64,000 nt of DNA from positions 4,329-68,328 of the forward strand of contig QFQQ01000033.1 in NCBI GenBank assembly GCA_003243445.1. Reading direction: 5' to 3'. This stretch comes from Citrobacter freundii (GTDB taxonomy: Bacteria > Bacteroidota > Bacteroidia > Chitinophagales > Chitinophagaceae). The notes below the pieces were generated by a model. It was given only the letters and a program-made list of their open reading frames with translations. It was not told the DNA's origin and ran no database searches. Positions 16,397 through 24,445 of the stretch are shown here, one piece after another; position 1 is the stretch's first letter, and each line of letters starts with the position of its first letter. A program made the position numbers and the translations under genes.

Positions 16397-16492
16397 GATC
16401 CCTCAGACCATCATCCCAATTCCTCAACACACTCAATTTTTAACTAATTTGTTTCACCAGATAAGCTATTTTCATTTTTCGAAACTACTTGC

Positions 16493-17224
16493 ATGGGACA
16501 GAAGAGAATCTTATCCGGTATTATCTTATTATTTCTATTCACCAGTACCTGTTTTGCGCAGAACAGCACCTATGTAGAAAAAGCAAATGGCTTCCTGGGA
16601 CTTCAGGTTGGCGTGCCAACAAAGGATATGCAGCCTGCCATAAAAAACAATATGGGCAATACAGGTTTTGGTCTTGGCTTTATGTTTCTTACCAACCCTT
16701 TCTCCTGGGGCCGCAATAAACGGAATAGTCCGCTCCGGATCGGTGCCGAACTTGGTTATACTTATTACGGACGCTTCCTCACAAAAGTAAATATCAACGG
16801 TTACCAGGGAGATTACAAAACCGCGTATGGTATTCTTGATCTGAATGGTGTGCTTCAGTTCCGCCCGCAGGTAGAATCATCTGTTCAACCATTTGTCGAA
16901 CTGCTTGCAGGCGGCAACTTTTATATTTCTACCATCCGTGAAAATTTGAATGCGATCGAATCGGCACTTGGTATTCCCGCGTTTGAACTGGATGCGTATT
17001 CCAGTGCAAGTTTCAATAAAGGCGCGGCGATCGGTTTTTCATTTGGAAGAAAACACGAGGACAGGGCCCGGTTTACCATCCGCGGTTCATATAATATCGG
17101 TTCGGATATAAAATATGTGGTACGGAATTCATTGCAATACAATCAGTCGATTGGCAGAATGGAATATGCTGTGGGGAAAGCGCCTGTCAGGTATTTTCTT
17201 ATACAGGCAGGTATCGGATTTTAA
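16493..17224 (+). CDS. Outer-membrane beta-barrel protein, PorT-like size
   Basis: The 243-residue protein begins with a signal peptide (about 1-22, ending CFAQ) and then shows alternating hydrophobic/aromatic strands with glycine-rich turns (LGLQVGVP, RIGAELGYTYYG, VELLAGGNFYIST, RFTIRGSYNIGSDIKYV) and ends in ..LIQAGIGF, a C-terminal aromatic typical of barrels. It resembles OMP_b-brl small barrels of Bacteroidota; the specific function is unknown. TACTTGC directly before the ATG resembles the -7 promoter element and would give a nearly leaderless mRNA. Confidence 0.75.
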   Translation: MGQKRILSGIILLFLFTSTCFAQNSTYVEKANGFLGLQVGVPTKDMQPAIKNNMGNTGFGLGFMFLTNPFSWGRNKRNSPLRIGAELGYTYYGRFLTKVNINGYQGDYKTAYGILDLNGVLQFRPQVESSVQPFVELLAGGNFYISTIRENLNAIESALGIPAFELDAYSSASFNKGAAIGFSFGRKHEDRARFTIRGSYNIGSDIKYVVRNSLQYNQSIGRMEYAVGKAPVRYFLIQAGIGF

Positions 17225-17243
17225 GAAATCCGGGAGATCAAAT

Positions 17244-17281
17244 AAAAAAAGAAGCTTACTCAAAACAAAGCTTCTTTTTTT
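17244..17281. terminator. Bidirectional intrinsic terminator
   Basis: A perfect 14-bp stem, A7GAAGCTT (17244-17257) with AAGCTTCT7 (17268-17281), has a 10-base loop. It provides a T-run on both strands for the two convergent genes. Confidence 0.9.
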
Positions 17282-17304
17282 ATGAATAATTTCTTCCGTG
17301 GTTC

Positions 17305-18501
17305 CTACACCAAAGGATGCGGTTTGAATTCTTTTGTTCTGTCGAACTGATATCTGTACGTTGTCAGGATCCTGCTCCGGTATGTTCCCAGCGATTCAGC
17401 CACATTGATCATTTTTGGATTGAACTCGCCGATCCATTGCATTTCATATTTCTTATAGATCGGATCACCCATTACGTATTGATCATTTTCAATCGTTACA
17501 CGTTGTATCACGCGCGCGCCCTCCACGATCATATAAGCATCGATGCCTTTACCCTGCCATTCGGGGACAACGCCAAAGATCAATCCGACAAACTTGTCGA
17601 TCTTTTTTGTTTTCTTCAGCCAGAGAAATTTCAGCTTGTGGAAGAGATCAAATTTGCCATGCAGATGTTTGAACCACTGATTCAGATCGGGCAGGTTTAT
17701 CCAAACCGCAACAGGATCATCGTTATGATAAACAAACCAGCAAAGACGCTCATCCAGCACCGGTTTCATAGAGCGGAACATTGTACGGACTACTTTTTCC
17801 TCGATCTGTTTTAATCCGCCATGACCCGCCCATGCTTTGTTATACACCGTGGCAAAATCCCTTGCATATTTATCCAGCTCTTTCTTATGAATATGCGAAG
17901 CACGGATGCCGGGTATATGCGAACATTCAGCATGCCGTTGATAAAACTTCTCCTGCAGCCTTGCTCCTACGTTCAGTGCAAAGCAGACCTGGTTGAAAAA
18001 AGGTTTGAATCCATAATGTTCAAACAGTTCTTTATAATAAGCAGGATTATAATTAAGACAATAAACAGGCGGATCAAATCCATTTACCAGTAATCCCCAC
18101 CAGCGATCGCGTTCGCCAAAATTGATCGGACCGTCCATCGCTTCCATTCCGCGTTGCATCAGCCAGTGCCTTGCAACATCAAACAATATATCGGCGGCAT
18201 CCTGGTTATTGATACAATCAAAAAAACCGGCGCCGCCAACGGGAAATTCATCTCCTTTGTTCTTATACTTCTTATTTACAAATGCAGCAATTCGCCCAAC
18301 AACGCGTCCCGATTTGTCACGGAGGATCCAACGGATCGCTTCTCCATTCCGGAATGCCTTATTTTTCGCAGGATTGAACACATCATTGACGTCTTTATCC
18401 AGCGGCTGTATATAGTTCGGATTGTCTCTATTTACAAACGCGTTTACTTCCAGGAATTCCTTTTCCGTAACCGCATCCTTAACCTCTTCCAGTTGAAACA
18501 T
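17305..18501 (-). CDS. GNAT-like acetyltransferase-fold protein, function unknown
   Basis: The 398-residue protein belongs to a Bacteroidota family of large GNAT-fold proteins (YghO-like). The N-terminal part includes VNAFVNRDNPNYIQPLDKDV and a GRIAAFVNKKYKN strand; the family motif INFGERDRWWGLLVNGFDPP is near residues 136-155; the C-terminal part carries an acetyltransferase-like core with FGVVPEWQGKGIDAYMI (about 315-331), which resembles the acetyl-CoA-binding GNAT motif A. Substrate is unknown. A good -7 promoter element (TACTTTTG) lies 18 nt upstream. Confidence 0.7.
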   Translation of the reverse strand: MFQLEEVKDAVTEKEFLEVNAFVNRDNPNYIQPLDKDVNDVFNPAKNKAFRNGEAIRWILRDKSGRVVGRIAAFVNKKYKNKGDEFPVGGAGFFDCINNQDAADILFDVARHWLMQRGMEAMDGPINFGERDRWWGLLVNGFDPPVYCLNYNPAYYKELFEHYGFKPFFNQVCFALNVGARLQEKFYQRHAECSHIPGIRASHIHKKELDKYARDFATVYNKAWAGHGGLKQIEEKVVRTMFRSMKPVLDERLCWFVYHNDDPVAVWINLPDLNQWFKHLHGKFDLFHKLKFLWLKKTKKIDKFVGLIFGVVPEWQGKGIDAYMIVEGARVIQRVTIENDQYVMGDPIYKKYEMQWIGEFNPKMINVAESLGTYRSRILTTYRYQFDRTKEFKPHPLV

Positions 18502-18518
18502 AGAGAATGATTAGTGAG

Positions 18519-18526
18519 CAAAAGTA
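18519..18526 (-). promoter_or_regulatory. Probable -7 promoter element of the GNAT-like gene
   Basis: TACTTTTG on the minus strand matches TAnnTTTG and is 18 nt upstream of the start codon. Confidence 0.5.
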
Positions 18527-18531
18527 GGGTG

Positions 18532-18563
18532 TAAAATAAAAAGTCAAAATTAAAAGTGAAAAG
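18532..18563. repeat. Vocabulary C heptad arm, single
   Basis: Words TAAAATA, AAAAGTC, AAAATTA continue in 7-base phase just after the sigma-factor stop codon. No facing arm is seen; the opposite side is the promoter of the GNAT-like gene. Confidence 0.65.
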
Positions 18564-18570
18564 AGGCCGG

Positions 18571-19827
18571 TCAGCACCTGGAAATCTGATCCTCCAAAAG
18601 TTTTTTTTCAGCGAGAGAGGAGGTAAGAGGCAGGGCATTAATAAAACTTTCGCGGGCCTTTTGTTTTTGCTGCATATCGAGATAGATCTGGCCTTTCGCA
18701 GCAAAATAAAGATAATGTTTTTCCAGTCCTGTGATCCGGTTCAGTTCATCCAAAGCATGTTCATTGCTGATGGCATAAGCGGAGGCGATCGCTTTATTGA
18801 GTGCTATGACGGGGCTGGGCTGCACCTGGTACAGGATCTCATATAAATGATAGATGGATCTCCAATCGGTTTTTCCAAAAGATGGTGCAGCTGCATGCAA
18901 TGACGCGATGCCGGCTTCAAGATGATAGGCAGATACTTCGAAGGGTTCGGCTGCGAGCTCCAGCTGTTCAAACCCTTTTTGTATAAGCGATCGGTCCCAT
19001 GAAGATCGGTCCTGATGTTTCAACAGCACGATGCTGCCATGATGATCCAGCCGGGAATTCAACCGCGATGACTGGAAATAAAACAACGAAAGCAAGGCAT
19101 GGGTGCGGGGTAGGCGGGTCAACGGGTGTTGGCAAAGCATCCTGCAAAGACGTATAGCTTCTTCACAGAGATCCGTACGGATCAACTGATCGGGATGTGA
19201 CGAGTTATAACCTTCATTAAAGAGAAGATAAAGCGTTTTCAATACCATGTCGAGCCGCTCTGCAATTTCATTACCTTCAGGAATGCTGAGTTCTATCGCT
19301 TCAGTCCTGATCTTTTCTTTTGCCCTGTAGATCCGTTTGCCGATCGTTTCTTCCGAAGATAGAAATGCCTTTGCGATTTCCGTCGTGCTGAGTCCACAGA
19401 GTGTCTTTAATGTAAACGCGATCCTTGATTCGGCGGGGATAGATGGATGACAGGCGGCGAAGATCATCTGAAGCTGGCTGTCCTGTATCTCATTTTCAAG
19501 AAAGAGTTGCTGAACGGTTGGAGCGAGGGTCCATTCTGATTCTACAAGTTTTGCATATTCGGGGCTGATCTGCCGGAAGCGTTTTTCGCGTCTCAGGAGA
19601 TCGATCGCTTTGTTGCGTGCAACACGATGCAGCCATGCAGCCGGCTGATCAGGCAGTTTGCCGTATGACCAGCTGCTCATTGCCTGCAATAAAGTGTCCT
19701 GCACAATATCTTCAGCTGCGCTAAGATTCTGCAGACCAAGAAGCCTTGACAACACGGCAATCATCTTTCCCGATTCATGCCGGAAAAGATGATCGACGAG
19801 ATGGTTGATGTTGGGCTGGCGATGCAT
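18571..19827 (-). CDS. ECF42-type RNA polymerase sigma factor with TPR-like extension
   Basis: The 418-residue protein has sigma region 2 (about 8-75, LSAAEDIVQDTLLQAMSSW), sigma region 4 (about 128-182, GLSTTEIAKAFLSSEETIGKRIYRAKEKIR) and a long C-terminal extension of helical repeats (about 190-418) with EGYNSS and ALNKAIASAYA motifs. This is the architecture of the ECF42 group, which by established knowledge has a TPR-containing C-terminus required for activity and lacks a classical anti-sigma factor. The gene for a DGPF (YCII) protein, the characteristic ECF42 partner, lies 110 nt upstream in the same direction. Confidence 0.88.
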   Translation of the reverse strand: MHRQPNINHLVDHLFRHESGKMIAVLSRLLGLQNLSAAEDIVQDTLLQAMSSWSYGKLPDQPAAWLHRVARNKAIDLLRREKRFRQISPEYAKLVESEWTLAPTVQQLFLENEIQDSQLQMIFAACHPSIPAESRIAFTLKTLCGLSTTEIAKAFLSSEETIGKRIYRAKEKIRTEAIELSIPEGNEIAERLDMVLKTLYLLFNEGYNSSHPDQLIRTDLCEEAIRLCRMLCQHPLTRLPRTHALLSLFYFQSSRLNSRLDHHGSIVLLKHQDRSSWDRSLIQKGFEQLELAAEPFEVSAYHLEAGIASLHAAAPSFGKTDWRSIYHLYEILYQVQPSPVIALNKAIASAYAISNEHALDELNRITGLEKHYLYFAAKGQIYLDMQQKQKARESFINALPLTSSLAEKKLLEDQISRC

Positions 19828-19830
19828 GAT

Positions 19831-19937
19831 GAAGTAAAAAGCAAAAATTCAAAAGTAAAAAGTAAAAAATCTCATAACGACGGAAGAATGTGCAATCAGA
19901 AACGTTTTTACTTTTTACTTTTGAATTTTGACTTTGT
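19831..19937. repeat. Periodic inverted repeat, vocabulary C (7-mer)
   Basis: The left arm (19831-19870, words AAAAGTA, AAAATTC) and the right arm (19904-19937, words TTTTTAC, TTTTGAA, TTTTGAC) face each other and fill the whole 110-nt gap between the DGPF stop codon and the sigma-factor start codon. Confidence 0.85.
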
Positions 19938-20288
19938 TTAAGGCATTTCCACTTTCAGTACCTGTCTTACCTGCACACTTCCGCCATACTCAAAATCAGG
20001 ATATCCTTCTGTGAGTGCTACGGCTTCGTCGTAATCTTTTGCGTTGACGATGAAATAGCCTCCAACAACTTCTTTTCCTTCCGTGTAGGGACCGTCGGTT
20101 ACCACTTTACCTTTAGTGCCATTGGTAATCAATTTTCCGCCGGGTAGCAGCGGTTCACCCGAATCATATTTACCGGTTTTGGTGAGTTGCTCGACCCAGG
20201 CCATCCATTTACCCATATTGGCCTGCATTTCTTCAGGAGACGCATCATGGCCTACACCGCCATGGAAGATGAACATGAACTTTTCCAT
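19938..20288 (-). CDS. YCII/DGPF-family protein, ECF42 partner
   Basis: The 116-residue protein has the YCII-like ferredoxin fold seen in DGPF proteins: MEKFMFIFHGG at the start, then the stretch VTDGPYTEGKEVVGGYFIV (DGPY in place of DGPF), and a closing strand set ending VRQVLKVEMP. Such genes almost always accompany ECF42 sigma factors; their biochemical role is unclear. I placed the start at the ATG at 20288 because the alternative at 20375 begins inside a vocabulary-C repeat and adds 29 unconserved residues. Confidence 0.85.
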   Translation of the reverse strand: MEKFMFIFHGGVGHDASPEEMQANMGKWMAWVEQLTKTGKYDSGEPLLPGGKLITNGTKGKVVTDGPYTEGKEVVGGYFIVNAKDYDEAVALTEGYPDFEYGGSVQVRQVLKVEMP

Positions 20289-20356
20289 ACAAATAGTTTG
20301 AAATTGAAGAATAGGTTTATTGTATGACGAATGGAGGTCTTGAATTCGGACAGGGT

Positions 20357-20459
20357 TTAAAAAGTAAAAAGTCAAAATTCAAAAGTAAAAAATAGCTGCG
20401 TTTGCCACGTTAAGACCAATAGCCATCGTAAGCGGGGCATTTTTTACTTTTTACTTTGC
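20357..20459. repeat. Periodic inverted repeat, vocabulary C (7-mer), overlapping a stop codon
   Basis: The left arm is 20357-20394 and the right arm 20439-20459. The right arm extends into the L,D-transpeptidase gene: the last codons (FAK and TAA) are written in repeat sequence, so the element supplies this gene's stop codon. Confidence 0.8.
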
Positions 20460-22049
20460 AAACAACCTCGCCGCCATCTCCTTATCATGTCCATACACAT
20501 CATCACGGAAATTCAGTTGACCATTTCTGTCTACCCAGGCGGTGAAATAGCAGATAAATACGGGTAACGTTTTTTTGAGCGTTACGTATTTTTCTTTACC
20601 GGCATTCATTGCTTTGGTGATGCTGGTTGAGTCCCAGGCCGGGTCATTGCGCAGCAAGTAGATCGCGAGTTTTTTGGGTTCCGCCAGGCGGATACACCCA
20701 TGACTGAATGCGCGGCTGCTTTCATTGAAAAGGCTTTTTGAAGGCGTATCATGCAGATAGATATTATAGCTATTGGGAAATAAGAACTTCACGAGACCAA
20801 GCGAGTTTTTAATACCGGGTTTCTGACGTACAGCGCCATTATTCCACTCCATATTATGGTTTGCGAGATAGTTTTTGTTGCGTGCCATTCCCGGGACTAC
20901 TTCATTTTTAATGATACTGGGAGGCACATTCCAGTATGGACTGAACACCACATATTTCATATCACCGTTAAAAATAACTGTATTATGGGCAGCTGATCCA
21001 ACTACCACGTTCATGTTCCATGCATATTTTCCGTTCTCATATACATGCAATCTGTACTCAGGGATATTTACCAGCAGGTAATCTTCTTTTGGTTCTGCGG
21101 GCACCCAACGGATGCGTTCCATATTGATCAGGATCTGCCTGATGCGCTCGCTTACCGGTTTGTTCATTTGTGTAAGCAGGGCTGGACCGGCAACGCCATC
21201 TTCTTTTAAACCAAAACGGTGCTGGTAATTTTTGAGCGCAGCGGTTAGGCTTGTATCAAAGCGCTGGCTGCTGTCAGCCACTTTAAGATCGCCGTATAAG
21301 AATAATCTTTTCTTTAATGCAGCAATGGTTTCTGATGAATCACCTTCACGCAACGGTTTTTTCCCCGCCGGAACCGGTATCGGAGCCCAGCCATTTCCTT
21401 TTTCTATCGCGTAATATTTGACCAGATAGTCTTTCAGCAAATTGTATTGACGATTCACAGGCTCATATTCTGCGAGATTCTGTCCTTTATTCTTCAACAG
21501 TGAATCAAGGACCGTCACCGCATCGACCTTTTTACGGGGAATAAACCAGCCAAGATCTTTTGTATTGATGTCTTTTCTTCCGGCATATGCTCTCGACGCA
21601 TAGCGGAAGAATTGTTCCGTCAGTAATAATTCGGTTTTTAACTTAATGGAATCCGGTGTACGCACATAATAACTGGAGTCGCTCAGTGAGTCAACCAGCG
21701 ATTGCAGGACCGGACTGTAGATCGAACTATCGTTCGAGTATTGTATGTAATCGTTTTGCAGCGTCAAAAATGAATTGGCATAGTCTGCCATGCCTTTGGG
21801 AAAGAACCATGCATATTGATAGTTCCGCTGATTATAGAAATTACGTAGTGAAACGGCCAGGCTGTCATCCAGTTTTTCGCCTGTCATAAAGTTTTCCAGC
21901 TTTGTACTATCAAAGAAAAGCTCGCTGTAGGAGTTGATAACCGTAATTGTTGTGTCCCTTTTTACGGGTTCCGGAGTTTTTTTATCGGGTGATTTACAGG
22001 AAAACACCAGCAGCGTGGTTGCCGCGATCAGGAGTTGTGGTAGTTTCAT
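20451..22049 (-). CDS. L,D-transpeptidase (YcbB/LdtD-like), lipoprotein
   Basis: The 532-residue protein likely makes 3-3 peptidoglycan cross-links or attaches proteins to peptidoglycan. A lipoprotein signal ends LLVFSC (Cys18). An N-terminal scaffold domain is followed by a peptidoglycan-binding repeat (about 260-300, GLKEDGVAGPALLTQMN) and the YkuD catalytic domain with SHGCIRL, in which Cys452 is the nucleophile and His450 its partner. The order scaffold-PG_binding-YkuD matches YcbB/LdtD. The C-terminal 80 residues after the active site are typical for this subfamily. Transcription diverges from atpD. Confidence 0.9.
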   Translation of the reverse strand: MKLPQLLIAATTLLVFSCKSPDKKTPEPVKRDTTITVINSYSELFFDSTKLENFMTGEKLDDSLAVSLRNFYNQRNYQYAWFFPKGMADYANSFLTLQNDYIQYSNDSSIYSPVLQSLVDSLSDSSYYVRTPDSIKLKTELLLTEQFFRYASRAYAGRKDINTKDLGWFIPRKKVDAVTVLDSLLKNKGQNLAEYEPVNRQYNLLKDYLVKYYAIEKGNGWAPIPVPAGKKPLREGDSSETIAALKKRLFLYGDLKVADSSQRFDTSLTAALKNYQHRFGLKEDGVAGPALLTQMNKPVSERIRQILINMERIRWVPAEPKEDYLLVNIPEYRLHVYENGKYAWNMNVVVGSAAHNTVIFNGDMKYVVFSPYWNVPPSIIKNEVVPGMARNKNYLANHNMEWNNGAVRQKPGIKNSLGLVKFLFPNSYNIYLHDTPSKSLFNESSRAFSHGCIRLAEPKKLAIYLLRNDPAWDSTSITKAMNAGKEKYVTLKKTLPVFICYFTAWVDRNGQLNFRDDVYGHDKEMAARLFAK

Positions 22050-22094
22050 ATAAGCAAGTTAAGTATTCATAGAGGAATATCTATCAAGGAGTTC

Positions 22095-22171
22095 GTTGCC
22101 GGTTGCCCGTTGCCAGTTGTCCGGTTGCCGGGAACTGTCCGGTGGACAACTGACAACGGGCAATGGGCAAC
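22095..22171. repeat. Periodic inverted repeat, vocabulary F (7-mer)
   Basis: Left arm 22095-22122 (words GTTGCCG, GTTGCCC, GTTGCCA) and right arm 22144-22171 match at 25 of 28 positions. It is the only copy of this vocabulary in the window and lies between the divergent L,D-transpeptidase and atpD genes. Confidence 0.8.
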
Positions 22172-22224
22172 TATTTTTACCTGAAAACGAAAATTTTCGA
22201 ATTGGCAGATACGACCTGCACCCT

Positions 22225-22232
22225 TACCTTTG
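22225..22232 (+). promoter_or_regulatory. Probable promoter of atpD
   Basis: TACCTTTG matches the Bacteroidota -7 consensus, with ATTG at 22201-22204 as a weak -33 element at a 20-base spacing. The start codon follows 28 bases later. Confidence 0.6.
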
Positions 22233-22260
22233 CGGCCAAAATAAACACTCTCCGCTATAT

Positions 22261-23760
22261 ATGGCAAACGTAGGTAAAGTAAAGCAGGTCATCGGCGCCG
22301 TTATTGACGTGCAATTCGATGGCAAACTCCCTGAGATTTATAACGCTTTGGAAATCAAGAAGGAAAATGGGGATACCCTGATCCTTGAGGTGCAGCAGCA
22401 CCTGGGAGAAGACAGCGTTCGTACCATTGCGATGGACGGAACGGAAGGTCTTGTTCGTGGTACCAAGGTAACAGATACAGGAAGAGCGATCGCAATGCCT
22501 ACCGGCGAAGCTATCAAAGGCCGCCTGTTCAATGTAACCGGAGATCCTATCGATGGATTGCCCGCTATCTCTAAAGAAGGTGGCCGCCCGATCCACGCAA
22601 AACCACCGGCATTCGAAAACCTCAGCACAGCTTCTGAAGTACTTTATACAGGTATCAAAGTAATCGACCTGATCGAGCCTTATGCAAAAGGTGGTAAGAT
22701 CGGTCTGTTCGGTGGTGCGGGTGTAGGTAAAACGGTATTGATCCAGGAGCTGATCAACAATATCGCGAAAGCATATTCTGGTTTGTCCGTATTTGCAGGT
22801 GTGGGTGAAAGAACCCGTGAAGGTAATGACCTGATGCGTGAGATGATCGAAGCAGGTATCATGAAATATGGTGATGCTTTCAAACACAGCATGGAAGAAG
22901 GTGGCTGGGATCTGAGCAAAGTGGATATGAAAGAACTGGCTGATTCAAAAGCTACTTTCGTATTCGGACAGATGAACGAACCTCCGGGAGCACGTGCACG
23001 TGTGGCACTCTCTGGTCTGACGATCGCTGAATATTACCGTGATGGTGACGGACAGGGTAAAGGACGTGATATCCTTTTCTTCGTTGATAATATCTTCCGT
23101 TTCACCCAGGCTGGTTCAGAAGTATCAGCGTTGCTTGGTCGTATGCCTTCTGCGGTAGGTTACCAGCCAACACTTGCCACCGAAATGGGTCTGATGCAGG
23201 AAAGGATCACTTCTACTAAAAATGGTTCGATCACTTCCGTACAGGCGGTTTACGTACCTGCGGATGACCTTACTGACCCGGCTCCTGCAACAACCTTCGC
23301 TCACCTGGATGCGACTACGGTATTGAGCCGTAAGATCGCTGACTTGGGTATCTATCCTGCGGTGGATCCGCTGGATTCTACTTCAAGGATCCTGACTCCG
23401 TTGATCGTGGGTGAGGCACACTATAACACGGCTAACCGTGTAAAACTGATGTTGCAGCGCTATAAAGAATTACAGGATATCATCGCGATCCTCGGTCTTG
23501 ACGAGTTGAGCGACGAAGATAAAATGACCGTTGCCCGTGCACGTAAAGTACAGCGTTTCCTTTCTCAGCCATTCCACGTGGCAGAAGCGTTTACCGGTCT
23601 GAAAGGTGTACTGGTTCCGATCGAAGAAACGATCCGTGGTTTCAACATGATCATGGACGGTGAAGTAGACGAATATCCTGAAGCAGCTTTCAACCTCGTT
23701 GGTAGCATTGATGATGCGATTGAGAAAGGGAAGAAACTGCTGGCTCAGGCGCAAGGATAA
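22261..23760 (+). CDS. atpD: ATP synthase F1 beta subunit
   Basis: The 499-residue protein is the catalytic beta subunit of the F1Fo ATP synthase. The P-loop GGAGVGKT is at 151-158, followed by the conserved GERTREGNDL, DNIFRFTQAGSEVSALLGRMPSAVGYQPTL and YVPADDLTDPAPATTFAHLDA stretches. The start at 22261 (MANVGKVKQVIGAVIDVQF) gives the family-typical N-terminus; an in-frame upstream extension to 22096 consists of promoter and repeat sequence. atpC follows after 104 nt; the other F1Fo genes are not in the window, which is usual for Bacteroidota, where atpDC is separate. Confidence 0.97.
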   Translation: MANVGKVKQVIGAVIDVQFDGKLPEIYNALEIKKENGDTLILEVQQHLGEDSVRTIAMDGTEGLVRGTKVTDTGRAIAMPTGEAIKGRLFNVTGDPIDGLPAISKEGGRPIHAKPPAFENLSTASEVLYTGIKVIDLIEPYAKGGKIGLFGGAGVGKTVLIQELINNIAKAYSGLSVFAGVGERTREGNDLMREMIEAGIMKYGDAFKHSMEEGGWDLSKVDMKELADSKATFVFGQMNEPPGARARVALSGLTIAEYYRDGDGQGKGRDILFFVDNIFRFTQAGSEVSALLGRMPSAVGYQPTLATEMGLMQERITSTKNGSITSVQAVYVPADDLTDPAPATTFAHLDATTVLSRKIADLGIYPAVDPLDSTSRILTPLIVGEAHYNTANRVKLMLQRYKELQDIIAILGLDELSDEDKMTVARARKVQRFLSQPFHVAEAFTGLKGVLVPIEETIRGFNMIMDGEVDEYPEAAFNLVGSIDDAIEKGKKLLAQAQG

Positions 23761-23858
23761 TACAAGGTTCCAGAAGTTCCATAGGTTCCAGAAGTTGAGA
23801 AACCTCTGAAACTTTTGGAACCTCTGGAACCTCTGAAACTGATCAAACCTCTGAAATT
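23761..23858. repeat. Periodic inverted repeat, vocabulary B (9-mer), between atpD and atpC
   Basis: The left arm 23764-23797 (AGGTTCCAG, AAGTTCCAT, AGGTTCCAG) and a longer right arm 23800-23858 fill the atpD-atpC gap from the stop codon to seven bases before the atpC start. The loop is only a few bases. Confidence 0.85.
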
Positions 23859-23864
23859 TACTAG

Positions 23865-24128
23865 ATGAACTTAGAAATACTCACTCCTGAAAAAAAGCTC
23901 TACAGCGGCGAGGTATACGGCGTGCAAATGCCGGGTATCAGCGGTTCGTTTGAAGTGCTTGACAAACACGCGCCACTTGTAAGTGCGCTGAAAGCCGGCC
24001 GTGTTAAGGTTTTAAAGGACAGACAAAATCATTTTGCTTTCTTCGATATTCAAGGTGGATTCGTGGAAGTTCTCCACGACAAAGTAACTGTACTGGTAGA
24101 AGGAGCAACACCGGTGGAAGCTGCCTAA
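23865..24128 (+). CDS. atpC: ATP synthase F1 epsilon subunit, short form
   Basis: The 87-residue protein is the beta-sandwich part of the epsilon subunit: MNLEILTPEKKLYSGEVYGVQMPGISGSFEVLDKHAPLVSALKAGRV is diagnostic. The C-terminal helical hairpin of about 50 residues present in E. coli epsilon, which inhibits hydrolysis, is absent. Short epsilon subunits are common in Bacteroidota. It is co-directional with atpD and followed by an intrinsic terminator at 24239-24268. Confidence 0.93.
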   Translation: MNLEILTPEKKLYSGEVYGVQMPGISGSFEVLDKHAPLVSALKAGRVKVLKDRQNHFAFFDIQGGFVEVLHDKVTVLVEGATPVEAA

Positions 24129-24238
24129 AACGGCTCCCCCCTTTATTCTGACGATTCGTTTCGTGTGTAAGAACTGAGGGGTAAAATAGACTGGCGAAAA
24201 ACCAGCCTATCCGGATGTGTGAAAACTATATTATCCAG

Positions 24239-24268
24239 CCCTCCTGGCTTTAGTCGGGAGGGTTTTTT
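24239..24268 (+). terminator. Intrinsic terminator of atpDC
   Basis: CCCTCC (24239-24244) pairs with GGAGGG (24257-24262) and is followed by six T. It stands about 110 nt after the atpC stop codon. Confidence 0.8.
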
Positions 24269-24295
24269 CTTTTGAAGGAAGTGGCTTGTGTTTGT

Positions 24296-24443
24296 TTCGA
24301 TGATGGATGTTCGATGGTCGATGTTCGGGCCTCTGTTGAATATATTGTGATAATAAGGAAGCCCTCCGGAAACGGAAGGCTTCAATAATTTCAGAGAATT
24401 CCCTCTGATCCGACCATCGATCATCGAGCATCCAACATCGATC
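24296..24443. repeat. Periodic inverted repeat, vocabulary A (7-mer), enclosing a terminator
   Basis: Left arm 24296-24327 (GATGGAT, GTTCGAT words) and right arm 24407-24443 (CATCGAT, CATCGAG, CATCCAA) surround a GC hairpin at 24358-24383. With the atpC terminator this accounts for the 317 bases between the convergent atpC and DUF4197 genes. Confidence 0.85.
24358..24383 (-). terminator. Hairpin downstream of the DUF4197 gene
   Basis: GAAGCC (24358-24363) pairs with GGCTTC (24378-24383), with further TCCG/CGGA pairing inside. The T-tract on the minus strand is weak. Confidence 0.6.
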
Positions 24444-24445
24444 CT

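Noticed and set aside
22096..22260. N-terminal extension of AtpD by 55 residues
   Set aside because: It would be translated from promoter and vocabulary-F repeat sequence; the family N-terminus begins at 22261.
22255..22887. 210-codon minus-strand reading frame inside atpD
   Set aside because: It is antisense to a highly conserved gene and its Cys/Phe/His-rich translation has no domain; it arises from codon bias of atpD.
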